From an uncultured Clostridia bacterium (GTDB lineage: Bacteria; Bacillota; Clostridia; Tissierellales; Peptoniphilaceae): 21,749 nucleotides of DNA. This document shows, piece after piece, positions 1 to 7,217 of the stretch. The notes under the pieces were generated by a model that was not told the DNA's origin, did no database searches, and saw nothing but the letters and a program-made list of their open reading frames with translations. Position numbers and translations under genes: made by a program. Position 1 is the stretch's first letter. Each line of letters opens with the position of its first letter. The stretch lies in assembly GCA_945916025.1 (NCBI GenBank), contig CAMEGD010000014.1, forward strand, positions 1-21,749, in the 5' to 3' direction.

Positions 1-1028
1 CAGAAACAGAAATTCTAGAAACAGGAATTAAGGTAATAGACCTATTAGAACCATATCCAAGGGGCGGAAAAGTTGGCCTATTTGGAGGAGCTGGGGTAGG
101 AAAGACAGTCCTTATCCAAGAGCTTATCCACAATGTAGCAACTGAACACGGTGGTTATTCCATATTTACAGGAGTTGGAGAAAGAAGCCGTGAAGGTAAC
201 GATCTTTGGATGGAAATGAAGGAAAGTGGAGTAATAAACAAGGCTGCCTTAGTCTTTGGACAGATGAATGAATCACCAGGTGTCCGTATGAGGGTTGCCT
301 TAACAGGACTTACTATGGCTGAATACTTTAGAGATGAAATGAACAAGGATGTACTTCTATTTATAGATAATATCTTTCGTTTTGTCCAAGCAGGATCAGA
401 AGTATCTACCTTACTTGGTCGTATGCCATCAGCAGTAGGCTACCAACCTACTCTAGCTGAAGAAATGGGCCAACTTCAAGAAAGAATAACTTCCACAAAG
501 AAAGGGTCCATAACATCAGTCCAAGCAGTATATGTACCTGCAGACGACCTTACTGACCCAGCCCCAGCCACAACATTTTCCCACTTAGATGCAACTACTG
601 TACTTTCTAGAAAGATTGCAGAGCAAGGTATCTACCCAGCAGTAGACCCACTGACATCTACATCTAGAATTTTAGAGCCAGATATAGTTGGAGAAGAACA
701 TTACCAAGTAGCTAGAAGGGTTCAATCAACCCTACAAAAATACAATGAACTTCAAGACATTATAGCTATTTTAGGTATAGAAGAACTAAGTGAAGAAGAT
801 AAAAACACAGTCTTTAGGGCTAGAAAGATTCAAAGATTCTTGTCCCAACCATTTAATGTAGCAGAAAAATTTACAGGGGTACCTGGAATTTATGTCCCAG
901 TTGAAGAGACAATTAGGGGTTTTAAGGCTATAATTGATGGGGACATGGACGAATATCCAGAAGCTGCCTTCTTTAATGTAGGCACAATAGAAGATGTGAA
1001 GGAAAAAGCAAAGAAGTTGGAGAAGTAA
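1..1028 (+). CDS. atpD: F-type ATP synthase subunit beta, 5'-partial
   Basis: Catalytic beta subunit of the F1 sector, which makes or hydrolyses ATP at the cytoplasmic face of the membrane. The reading frame enters from the left edge (first full codon at base 3) and ends with TAA at 1026-1028, giving 341 codons of a protein that is usually about 460-470 residues, so roughly the first quarter lies outside the window. Seen directly: the P-loop GGAGVGKT near bases 85-110, the GERSREGNDL segment, the Walker B region LLFIDNIFRF, and the DPAPATTFSHLDATT and YPAVDPLTSTSRIL blocks that mark beta rather than alpha or V-type subunits. An internal ATG at 210 is not the start, because the conserved P-loop lies upstream of it in the same frame. 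atpC follows after 1 base, with its ribosome site inside the end of this gene. Confidence 0.97.
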   Translation, partial: ETEILETGIKVIDLLEPYPRGGKVGLFGGAGVGKTVLIQELIHNVATEHGGYSIFTGVGERSREGNDLWMEMKESGVINKAALVFGQMNESPGVRMRVALTGLTMAEYFRDEMNKDVLLFIDNIFRFVQAGSEVSTLLGRMPSAVGYQPTLAEEMGQLQERITSTKKGSITSVQAVYVPADDLTDPAPATTFSHLDATTVLSRKIAEQGIYPAVDPLTSTSRILEPDIVGEEHYQVARRVQSTLQKYNELQDIIAILGIEELSEEDKNTVFRARKIQRFLSQPFNVAEKFTGVPGIYVPVEETIRGFKAIIDGDMDEYPEAAFFNVGTIEDVKEKAKKLEK

Positions 1029-1029
1029 A

Positions 1030-1437
1030 ATGACCACATTTAAACTTTCAATTTATGCATCTGACAAAATTGTATACGAAGGACCTTGTGAGTATTTAAA
1101 CCTTCCAACAACCCAAGGGTATTTGGGAATTTTACCAAACCATAGTAATATAATTTCCCTAACAGTACCTGGAAAGTTGATTTTCAAAAACCAAGGAAAG
1201 ACAGAGGAGAGAATAGTTTCCCAAGGCCTAATAAAAATAGAAGATAATCAAGTCTTAGTTTTAGTAGAAACTGCTGAAAGAATTGATGAAATTGACCTTA
1301 ATAGGGCTATGAAATCAGAAGAAAAAGCAAAGGAAATGCTAAAAAAACACATGAGTAACAGAGAGTATAACATGGTTTATGCAAAACTTGCTAGGGCCTT
1401 TTCAAGGACCCACTCAAAAGATGGCTTTAAAAGATAA
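1030..1437 (+). CDS. atpC: F-type ATP synthase subunit epsilon
   Basis: Epsilon subunit of the F1 central stalk, which couples rotation to catalysis and can inhibit ATP hydrolysis. At 135 residues it has the normal family length. The N-terminal beta-sandwich is recognisable from 'FKLSIYASDKIVYEGPCEYLNLPTTQG', broken here as FKLSIYASDKIVYEG then LNLPTTQGYLGILPNHSNI, which matches the family's T..G..GILP.H pattern. The C-terminal part (about residues 85-130) is a charged helical hairpin with AMKSEEKAKEML. The start ATG is 1 base after the atpD stop, with GGAGAAG at 1019-1025 as ribosome site inside atpD, so the two are translationally coupled. It is the last gene of the atp operon; a strong terminator follows within 6 bases. 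Confidence 0.95.
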   Translation: MTTFKLSIYASDKIVYEGPCEYLNLPTTQGYLGILPNHSNIISLTVPGKLIFKNQGKTEERIVSQGLIKIEDNQVLVLVETAERIDEIDLNRAMKSEEKAKEMLKKHMSNREYNMVYAKLARAFSRTHSKDGFKR

Positions 1438-1442
1438 GACCT

Positions 1443-1478
1443 CCCCAGAACTATATATATTAGTTTTGGGGTTTTTTT
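1443..1478 (+). terminator. Intrinsic terminator of the atp operon
   Basis: CCCCAGAACTA (1443-1453) pairs with TAGTTTTGGGG (1461-1471), 11 bp with one G-U pair and a 7-nt loop, followed by seven T residues at 1472-1478. Confidence 0.93.
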
Positions 1479-1495
1479 ATAGTCATAGTAAATGA

Positions 1496-1501
1496 TATAA
1501 T
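1496..1501 (+). promoter_or_regulatory. Candidate -10 box for the 1523-3915 gene pair
   Basis: A perfect TATAAT lies 21 bases before the ATG at 1523, just after the atp terminator. No convincing -35 is visible 17 bases upstream, where the terminator T-run sits. The box and its placement are seen; promoter function is inferred. Confidence 0.4.
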
Positions 1502-1522
1502 ACTAAGGAGAAAGGATTAAAT

Positions 1523-1903
1523 ATGAAAAAATTTGACGCCTTGCCTACTTTTACACTAGTGGCAATAATAATATACTATCTTCCATTTTTCAGTAGCTTT
1601 GTCCTACCCAAGGACCTACTTTTAGTATGGGAAGGAATATACAAGATTATAGATCCATTTTTAATTATGCCAATTTTTATTGGAGCCATGTCCCTATATT
1701 TTTTAGACAAGGACTACAAGCCGGGCCTAAAGATAATATTTATAATAATTTATGGCCTAAGTTTGTTCGTGGCCCTATTTACAACATTTTTTGTCTTAAA
1801 CTTAAGCCTGAAGAAGGCAGCTATCTTTGTAGTTCCCCACTTAATATTTGTAATACTACATTTTTATGTACTTAGAAACCCAGAATTTAAAAAACTTAAA
1901 TAA
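1523..1903 (+). CDS. Small multi-pass membrane protein, unknown function
   Basis: A 126-residue, strongly hydrophobic protein that I do not recognise. Four membrane segments can be placed at about residues 9-28, 43-62, 70-91 and 97-118, separated by short charged turns such as LDKDYKPGLK. There is no cleavable signal peptide and no cysteine pair or catalytic motif. The ATG is preceded by AAGGAGAAAGG (1504-1514), a good ribosome site. The stop is followed after 11 bases by the ATG of the S9 peptidase, whose ribosome site lies in that gap, so the two are almost certainly one transcript. The context gives no clear functional hint; an accessory membrane protein of unknown role is the honest call. 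Confidence 0.75.
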   Translation: MKKFDALPTFTLVAIIIYYLPFFSSFVLPKDLLLVWEGIYKIIDPFLIMPIFIGAMSLYFLDKDYKPGLKIIFIIIYGLSLFVALFTTFFVLNLSLKKAAIFVVPHLIFVILHFYVLRNPEFKKLK

Positions 1904-1914
1904 AGGAGAAGAAT

Positions 1915-3915
1915 ATGACAGGAATAAAACTAGAAACTTTTTTAGACTACAAGTATATATCTAACCTAAGACTTTCTAAAGAAAACAACCTTTTAGCATT
2001 TAGTATATCTAAGGGAGACTTAGAAGAAAATACCTACAAGTCTAATATTTACACCTATGACCTAAAGACAAAGGACCTTAAGCAAATGACAAGTATTGGG
2101 TCAGAAAAATCCTTTGAATTTTACAAGGATGACATTATCTTTACTAGTTCTAGGACCAAAGAAGAAAAGGACCTAGACAAGGATGGCCTAACCTTTACTA
2201 ACTTTTACAAAATTAGTCTTCATGGTGGAGAAGCTCAAAAGTTATTTTCTCTACCCCTATCAGTAAGTAAATACGAAATTCTACAAGATGGAACTTGGTT
2301 AATCTTAGGATCATACACAGAAATCCAAAAGGACCTACTAAATATCTTTAAATTAGAAGAAGATGAAAAAAAGAAACTTTTAGAAGATTTAAAGAAAAAA
2401 ATAGAAGAAGAAAAGGACTTTGAAAGGTTTGGAGAAATTCCATTTTGGACTAACGGCTCAGGATATTCCTATGGAACCTATGACAGGCTTTTTAAGTTCA
2501 ATCCAGAAACTGAAGACCTTAAGGCTATAAGTCCAGAAGAAATTAGGATTAATGTCTTTGACTTAGTAGAAAACAAAGCCTATATAGCCTATACAAAGAA
2601 AAAGGACAAGGAAGACATATTCGAGGATTTAGGAATTATTAACCTAGAAGATTTTAGTCTAGAAAATATCTTCTCAAATGAAAAATACTTCTTCTATTCA
2701 GTAACAGAATTAGATGGAGAAGTATTTGCTATAGGAACAGATATGTCAGTAATTGGCCTAAACTCAAATCCAAGATTTTTTACAATAAAAGACAGGGAAA
2801 TTACTGATATTAGTCCAGAGGGATTTGATTATTCAATTGGTGGTACAGTAAACTCAGATGCAAGACTAGGAGAAAACAAGACTATCTTAAAGGATGGAAA
2901 GAAAATTTATTTTACCCTATTAGATGGAATTAACAACCACCTATACAGCATAAACAAAAAGGGAAAACTTAAAAAGGAAATTATCTTAGATGGATCTATT
3001 GACGGCTTCCAAATTGGAGACAAGGACATATATACAGTTGCCTTTAGGGAAGATAGGCTCCAAGAAATTTATAAGTTTAGGGAAGACAAAGAAGAAAGAC
3101 TTACAAATTTCAATGACTACATCTATGACAACTACAAGATTTCTACTCCAGAACATGTAGAAATTACCAACAATAAAACTAAGTTAGATGGGTTTATAGT
3201 AAGGCCTGTAAACTTTGAACAAGGGAAAAAATATAAGACTATATTAGAAATCCACGGTGGTCCAAAGACAGCCTTTGGTTCAATTTTCTTTTCAGAAATC
3301 CAATACCTTGCCAACCTTGGATATGTGGTAATTTATACTAACCCTAGAGGTTCAGACGGAAAGGGAGATGAATTCTCAGACATTAGGGGAAAATACGGGT
3401 CCATTGACTATGATGACTTAATGTATTTTACAAAGGAAATGGTAAAGAAATATGACTTTATAGACCAAGAGAGAATTGGAGTGACAGGAGGCTCTTACGG
3501 AGGATATATGACTAACTGGATAGTCGGCCATACAGATTACTTTAAGGCAGCAGTAACCCAAAGGTCTATTTCTAACTGGGCATCCTTCTACAACATCACA
3601 GACATAGGATATTACTTTGTAGAAGACCAGGTTCAAGGAAATCCATGGGATGACTATGAAAAACTTTGGGACAATTCTCCACTAAAATACGCAAACAAGG
3701 TGAAGACACCAACCTTAGTTATTCACTCAGAAAATGACTTTAGGTGTGACATAGGCCAAGGATATCAATTCTTCTCAGCCTTAAAATACTTTGATGTAGA
3801 TGCAGAAATGCTAATAATAAAAGGAGAAAACCACAACCTTTCCAGAAGTGGAAGACCAAAAAGCAGAATAAAAAGACTCGAAGCCATCTCAGATTGGTTC
3901 GAAAGAAAACTATAA
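1915..3915 (+). CDS. S9-family serine peptidase (prolyl oligopeptidase / acylaminoacyl peptidase type)
   Basis: A 666-residue cytoplasmic peptidase with an N-terminal beta-propeller-like region (about 1-390) and a C-terminal alpha/beta-hydrolase domain (about 410-666). The catalytic triad is visible: nucleophile Ser527 in GGSYGGYMTNW, Asp608 in HSENDFRCD, and His640 in KGENHNLS. The oxyanion-side motif EIHGGP comes before them near residue 445, followed by NPRGSDGKG. Length and order match S9C acylaminoacyl-peptidase-like enzymes, which hydrolyse short peptides, in keeping with a peptide- and amino-acid-fermenting lifestyle. There is no signal peptide. The start is fixed by AAAGGAGAAG just before ATG 1915. 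It is probably co-transcribed with the membrane gene upstream and ends at the hairpin at 3970-3995. The family is certain; the exact substrate cannot be read from sequence. Confidence 0.93.
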   Translation: MTGIKLETFLDYKYISNLRLSKENNLLAFSISKGDLEENTYKSNIYTYDLKTKDLKQMTSIGSEKSFEFYKDDIIFTSSRTKEEKDLDKDGLTFTNFYKISLHGGEAQKLFSLPLSVSKYEILQDGTWLILGSYTEIQKDLLNIFKLEEDEKKKLLEDLKKKIEEEKDFERFGEIPFWTNGSGYSYGTYDRLFKFNPETEDLKAISPEEIRINVFDLVENKAYIAYTKKKDKEDIFEDLGIINLEDFSLENIFSNEKYFFYSVTELDGEVFAIGTDMSVIGLNSNPRFFTIKDREITDISPEGFDYSIGGTVNSDARLGENKTILKDGKKIYFTLLDGINNHLYSINKKGKLKKEIILDGSIDGFQIGDKDIYTVAFREDRLQEIYKFREDKEERLTNFNDYIYDNYKISTPEHVEITNNKTKLDGFIVRPVNFEQGKKYKTILEIHGGPKTAFGSIFFSEIQYLANLGYVVIYTNPRGSDGKGDEFSDIRGKYGSIDYDDLMYFTKEMVKKYDFIDQERIGVTGGSYGGYMTNWIVGHTDYFKAAVTQRSISNWASFYNITDIGYYFVEDQVQGNPWDDYEKLWDNSPLKYANKVKTPTLVIHSENDFRCDIGQGYQFFSALKYFDVDAEMLIIKGENHNLSRSGRPKSRIKRLEAISDWFERKL

Positions 3916-3969
3916 GACTTGTGGGCAAGATTGCCCATGAGTATTGAATCACTTAGAAGAAGACATAAT

Positions 3970-3995
3970 AAGCCCAGAGGAAATCCTTTGGGCTT
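3970..3995 (+). terminator. Terminator-like hairpin after the S9 peptidase
   Basis: AAGCCCAGAGG (3970-3980) pairs with CCTTTGGGCTT (3985-3995), 11 bp with one G-U and an AAAT loop. The following tract (AATAATT) is only weakly T-rich, so termination may be incomplete. A smaller hairpin GGGCAA..TTGCCC sits just upstream at about 3922-3937. Confidence 0.7.
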
Positions 3996-4000
3996 AATAA

Positions 4001-4029
4001 TTGACTAAAATATAAAATCCTAATATAAT
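4001..4029 (+). promoter_or_regulatory. Sigma-70-type promoter of tRNA-Leu
   Basis: TTGACT at 4001-4006 and TATAAT at 4024-4029, spaced by exactly 17 bases. Transcription would start about 4036, a few bases before the mature tRNA 5' end at 4039. Confidence 0.88.
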
Positions 4030-4038
4030 TAAGAAAAT

Positions 4039-4125
4039 GCGAGAGTGGCGGAATTGGCAGACGCGCTATCTTGAGGGGGTAGTGGGAAACTTCTCGTGGG
4101 GGTTCAAGTCCCCCCTTTCGCACCA
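4039..4125 (+). tRNA. tRNA-Leu (anticodon GAG)
   Basis: An 87-nt class II tRNA with a long variable arm. The acceptor GCGAGAG (4039-4045) pairs with CTTTCGC ahead of A and an encoded CCA (4123-4125). The anticodon stem CTATC/GGTAG (4066-4070 and 4078-4082) encloses a 7-nt loop with GAG at 4073-4075. The T arm is GGGGG-TTCAAGT-CCCCC. It has its own consensus promoter. The DNA straight after it is a decayed gene. Confidence 0.97.
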
Positions 4126-4136
4126 TATTGTGTAGG

Positions 4137-4661
4137 TTAATAGCAATTTTATCATTCCTATTTTTTACTATTACAAATTATTTGTCTTTAAAGGTTAATT
4201 TACTATCCTGTACTGATGGCTTTGATGAATGATATTATTTTTCCTATGCAAGAAATAGCAGAAAATTATGGAATTATAAAATCAAGTGAAAGCATAAGGG
4301 ATTTATAAATGATTATTACATAGATGAAGAGATATTTGACAATGACCTTGTATTTAAATCTCAAGAAACTCCAATTAAATTCAACAATTTAAGTTTTTCT
4401 TATGTAGATAAAGATATTTTTAAAAATGCTAGTTTCCACATAAGAAAAAAAAAGAACACATCATAATCAATGGAGCTAGTGGGACTGGACGAAGCTACAT
4501 CAGCTCTTGACTTGGATATGGCCGGGGATTTGGAAAATATTTTCAAGAAGTTAGACAAAACTATAGTTTCTATTTCCCATAGACAGGATATAGATTACTC
4601 AAAATTATATGATAGAATTTTAAAAATAAAAGACAGAAGTATTAATTCTATAGAGTTATAA
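4137..4661 (+). pseudogene. Degenerate ABC exporter (membrane-domain end plus ATPase), frameshifted and internally deleted
   Basis: Remnant of a fused membrane/ATPase ABC transporter read across several frames. About 4137-4310 encodes the end of a transmembrane domain (LIAILSFLFF, then MALMNDIIFPMQEIAENYG after a frame change). A one-base loss near 4300-4310 moves the frame to NDYYIDEEIFDND and the ATPase start IKFNNLSFSY. A nine-A run (4445-4453) shifts it again to EHIIINGASGTG, the Walker A loop (4469-4489). This is fused directly to LDEATSALD (D-loop, from about 4485), so everything between P-loop and Walker B, including the signature motif, is deleted. The tail has the H-loop in SISHRQDI. 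With the signature region missing and several shifts it cannot be functional. The 63-codon ORF at 4470-4661 is only its 3' fragment. Confidence 0.85.
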
Positions 4662-4668
4662 AATCCTT

Positions 4669-4716
4669 AAAAAAAGTAGCTAGTTTTAGAAAAAATCTGA
4701 AACTATCTACTTTTTT
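4669..4716. terminator. Bidirectional terminator hairpin after the ABC remnant
   Basis: AAAAAAGTAGCTAGTTTTAGA pairs imperfectly with TCTGAAACTATCTACTTTTTT around an AAAAA loop. A flanks on one side and T flanks on the other let it work in both directions; on the plus strand the T-run is about 4711-4716. Confidence 0.7.
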
Positions 4717-4723
4717 CCTTATA

Positions 4724-4783
4724 ATTAAACATCAGATTGAATTACAAGCAAAAACCACCAAAGATTAAACATCAGATTGAATT
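4724..4783. repeat. Two 20-bp perfect direct repeats
   Basis: ATTAAACATCAGATTGAATT occurs at 4724-4743 and again at 4764-4783, separated by 20 bases. Only two copies are present, in a gap between a pseudogene terminator and the terminator of the minus-strand operon. The origin is unknown; it could be a small duplication or a degraded element. Confidence 0.7.
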
Positions 4784-4787
4784 GCAT

Positions 4788-4814
4788 AAAAATAGACCCT
4801 CCAAATGGAAGGTC
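4788..4814 (-). terminator. Terminator of the minus-strand Se/S-related operon
   Basis: Read on the minus strand, GACCTTCC..GGAGGGTC (4795-4814) forms a short hairpin followed by TATTTTT (4788-4794). It lies 40 bases after the stop of the aminotransferase-like gene. Confidence 0.7.
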
Positions 4815-4853
4815 ATTATAATTTTTCTTTAGATACTCTAAGAGTAGAAGGTC

Positions 4854-5990
4854 TTATTTGTAAGATTCTGATATTTCCTCAATTGCTTTTACAGCTTGAA
4901 AAATTTCTTCTTCACTTGTATAGGAAGATAGGCTTAGTCTAACTATACCCCTTTCTCTAGTTCCCATTTTTTCGTGGAATAGTGGGGCACAGTGACTTCC
5001 TGTTCTTACACATATTCCATATTCATCGTAAAGCCTTTGGCCAACTTCGTTTGCATCTGCGTTTTTTATATTTATTGAAACTATTGGTGCATTTACCTTA
5101 TCCAAATGAGTATAAAATTCTAAATTCTTATTTTTCTTTAGTTCTCTATAAAGTAATTTTGTCAGCTCTTGAATTTTATCGTAGGGTTTTTCCTTTTCTA
5201 GTTCTTTTAATGCTGCCCTAAGGCCCGCAAAGGAATGTACGTTGGCTGTTCCAGGTTCAAAAAGTTCTGGTATAGCATGGGGCTGTTCATGGCTAAAGGA
5301 GTTAAATCCAGAGCCTCCTGCCACAACTTGTCTAAAGTCAAAGTCTCCCTTTATTAAAAATCCTCCAGTGCCTTGGGGACCGTGAAGACTTTTGTGACCT
5401 GTAAAGGCAAAAATAGTATTATCAAAATCCTTCATAGAAAATTCAAGACATCCGGCTATTTGGGCCCCGTCTATTATTAGTTTTAGATTGTGTTCTTTTG
5501 TAATCTCATGTACTCTTTTTAAGTCTGTAACTTTTCCTGATACATTTGAGGCTCCAGTAATTACTACTGCCTTTGTATTTTTATTTATTAGCTTTTCTAT
5601 ATCTTCAATTTTAATATTAAAGTCTTCATCTAAGTCTAAAAAGGAAAGTTGACACCCTTCTTTTTCTTTAGCATAAAGGGGTCTTAAGATTGAATTATGC
5701 TCACTAAGAGATGTAATAATATGATCATCACTAGTAAAGAGAGACTTTATTATTAAGTTTAAGGCAAAGGATATGTTTGAGGAAAGGACAACATTTAAGG
5801 GGTCTCCTAAATCAAAATATTCTCCCAGTGCCATCCTAGTTTTTGTAAGTTCCCTAAGGGCATTTAGGCTCTCTGGATAGGCCCCCCTAGATGGATTTCC
5901 AAATTCTTGGCTCATTAAGGCATTGTAGACAGCTTTGCCAACAATTTCAGGTTTTTGGATTGTAGTTGCAGCGTTATCAAAATAAATCAT
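4854..5990 (-). CDS. Class V PLP enzyme, cysteine desulfurase / selenocysteine lyase-like
   Basis: A 378-residue fold-type I PLP enzyme of the NifS/SufS/CsdB group, which removes S from cysteine (or Se from selenocysteine) as an enzyme-bound persulfide or selenide. Seen: N-terminal YFDNAATT, SEHNS (His98), DGAQIAG (Asp174), the PLP lysine Lys200 in FTGHKSLHGPQG, and the catalytic Cys334 in RTGSHCAP, equivalent to the SufS/CsdB active cysteine. Its presence argues against a plain aminotransferase. The start ATG has no clear Shine-Dalgarno; it sits 2 bases after the stop of a possible 30-residue ORF, so translation may be coupled. It is the last gene of the DUF3343-activase-reductase operon, near Sec genes, so a selenium-mobilising role is plausible, but specificity for Cys or Sec cannot be decided from sequence. 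Confidence 0.9.
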   Translation of the reverse strand: MIYFDNAATTIQKPEIVGKAVYNALMSQEFGNPSRGAYPESLNALRELTKTRMALGEYFDLGDPLNVVLSSNISFALNLIIKSLFTSDDHIITSLSEHNSILRPLYAKEKEGCQLSFLDLDEDFNIKIEDIEKLINKNTKAVVITGASNVSGKVTDLKRVHEITKEHNLKLIIDGAQIAGCLEFSMKDFDNTIFAFTGHKSLHGPQGTGGFLIKGDFDFRQVVAGGSGFNSFSHEQPHAIPELFEPGTANVHSFAGLRAALKELEKEKPYDKIQELTKLLYRELKKNKNLEFYTHLDKVNAPIVSINIKNADANEVGQRLYDEYGICVRTGSHCAPLFHEKMGTRERGIVRLSLSSYTSEEEIFQAVKAIEEISESYK

Positions 5991-5992
5991 TT

Positions 5993-6085
5993 TTAATCAC
6001 AAACTTTCTTTTTTATTCCAGTGAAAAAATCTTTAAGAACTTCTACCACTAGACTTATAGTATTACTTGGCTTATAGCATTTCAA
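5993..6085 (-). CDS. Possible 30-residue small protein or coupling ORF
   Basis: Between the reductase and the CsdB-like gene one frame is open from TTG (6083-6085) to TAA (5993-5995). It encodes a short peptide reading MKCYKPSNTI then SLVVEVLKDFFTGIKKKVCD, with an amphipathic look and two cysteines. It overlaps the end of the reductase by 14 bases and stops 2 bases before the ATG of the PLP enzyme, which itself lacks a visible ribosome site. No strong ribosome site precedes the TTG. It could be a real micro-protein, a translational coupling device, or chance. Confidence 0.3.
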   Translation of the reverse strand: MKCYKPSNTISLVVEVLKDFFTGIKKKVCD

Positions 6086-7217
6086 TAAAGGCAGCTACTC
6101 TTGTTGAGATTTGGCCTATATCTGCTGTTGAATAATCAGTTTCGATTGCTATATAAGGTATATTTTTTTCTTCAGTAACGTATTTTCTAATACTTGTACT
6201 TTCTACTGCATAGGTATGACAGGCTTGTAAAGTCATTTCTACTACTCCATCAACCTTATATTCATCTATTAGTTTTCCTAGTAATTCAAACCTATTTTTG
6301 TCGGGAGTCATTACTGAACAACCAATATTTAAATATTTTTCAGAAATTGCCTTTAGAATATCATCTGTGTCTTCTTCTATTAGTTCTGCGTATTGCTTTT
6401 CGCCAGTACAATTTTCATAGGATACTATGACAGCTCCGTTTTCTTCAATAGCTGTAATTAGTTTTTCAGTTGCTCCACCCATTGGACATCCAGTAATTAG
6501 GATTCTAGGTTTCTTTTCTCCTGAAGGATTGTATTCACTTTCAATTTTATTTACTAAAGCATCTAACTCTTCTGGAATTTGCTTCCTATCTAGCTTGTAG
6601 GATGTACCATAGAGTACCTTAAATAGGTCATGGCCTGACATAGGTGTAGGGTCTTTTTTCATAGTAGCTGCAATTTTTTGCATTCCACGTCTAATGTCAT
6701 TTTCTAGTTTTACTGCTTCTTTTAGTTTGTCTTCTGTTATTTCTACTTCAAATTTTCCTTCTAAGTATTTTTTAAATTTTAGGACTTCTTCTTCCCATAA
6801 TTTAAGGGCAATTTGACTTTGTGAGTTAGGTAATTCCATTAAATAAACAGGCTTAATATCATTCATAAGCTCATACATTTTTTTCTTTCCATCACACGTT
6901 GATTCTCCAACTACAACATCTGAGAAGTAAAAGAATGGGCATTTGTCAGTTTTTGCAAAGCCATAACTTGATTTTATAAGTGGACATAGGTTTTTTGGAA
7001 GGTCTTTTTCAGCCTCAGCAATTGTTTCATCAGAAGTGGAACATAAGCCTACAGTAGTTGCTCCTGCAGCAAGGGCAATTTCTTTAGGAAAGTATGTACA
7101 ATAAGCTCCAACAACTGGTATTCCTTGATCTTTAAACTCTTTTACTCTTAAGAAGGAGTTTTTTCTTTGGTCTGCAAACTCTTCAAAAACTTCAGGTAAT
7201 TCTTTTATTATTTTCAT
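6072..7217 (-). CDS. Double-cubane-cluster anaerobic reductase (2-hydroxyacyl-CoA dehydratase family)
   Basis: A 381-residue protein of the HgdB/BcrC-like family, closest in layout to the double-cubane [Fe8S9] cluster proteins, which take low-potential electrons from a partner ATPase to reduce small substrates. Nine cysteines are visible: 40 (GAYCTYFPKE), 59, 78 (LCPLIKSSYG), 93 (KCPFFYFSD), 108 (ESTCDGKKKMYE), 244 (ITGCPMGG), 270, 300 and 333 (QACHTYAVES). The CPLIKSSYG, CPFF and ESTCDGKKK blocks are typical of the single-subunit cluster proteins rather than the two-subunit dehydratases, and no second dehydratase subunit is encoded nearby. Its ATG overlaps the activase stop by 4 bases (ATGA), so it is co-translated with its presumed electron donor. 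The natural substrate is unknown; the context suggests selenium or sulfur chemistry, which is inference. Confidence 0.9.
   Translation of the reverse strand: MKIIKELPEVFEEFADQRKNSFLRVKEFKDQGIPVVGAYCTYFPKEIALAAGATTVGLCSTSDETIAEAEKDLPKNLCPLIKSSYGFAKTDKCPFFYFSDVVVGESTCDGKKKMYELMNDIKPVYLMELPNSQSQIALKLWEEEVLKFKKYLEGKFEVEITEDKLKEAVKLENDIRRGMQKIAATMKKDPTPMSGHDLFKVLYGTSYKLDRKQIPEELDALVNKIESEYNPSGEKKPRILITGCPMGGATEKLITAIEENGAVIVSYENCTGEKQYAELIEEDTDDILKAISEKYLNIGCSVMTPDKNRFELLGKLIDEYKVDGVVEMTLQACHTYAVESTSIRKYVTEEKNIPYIAIETDYSTADIGQISTRVAAFIEML

Noticed and set aside
4470..4661. 63-codon ORF with LDEATSALD as a real gene
   Set aside because: It lacks a Walker A loop and signature motif in frame and has no ribosome site; it is the tail of a broken ABC gene.
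4724..4783. CRISPR array
   Set aside because: Only two 20-bp copies with one 20-base spacer, no cas genes, and repeat and spacer below normal size.
4854..5990. Plain class V aminotransferase
   Set aside because: The SufS/CsdB-type catalytic cysteine (Cys334 in RTGSHCAP) is present.
6072..7217. Classical 2-hydroxyglutaryl-CoA dehydratase subunit
   Set aside because: No second subunit or CoA-transferase is nearby, and the cysteine blocks fit the single-subunit double-cubane type better.
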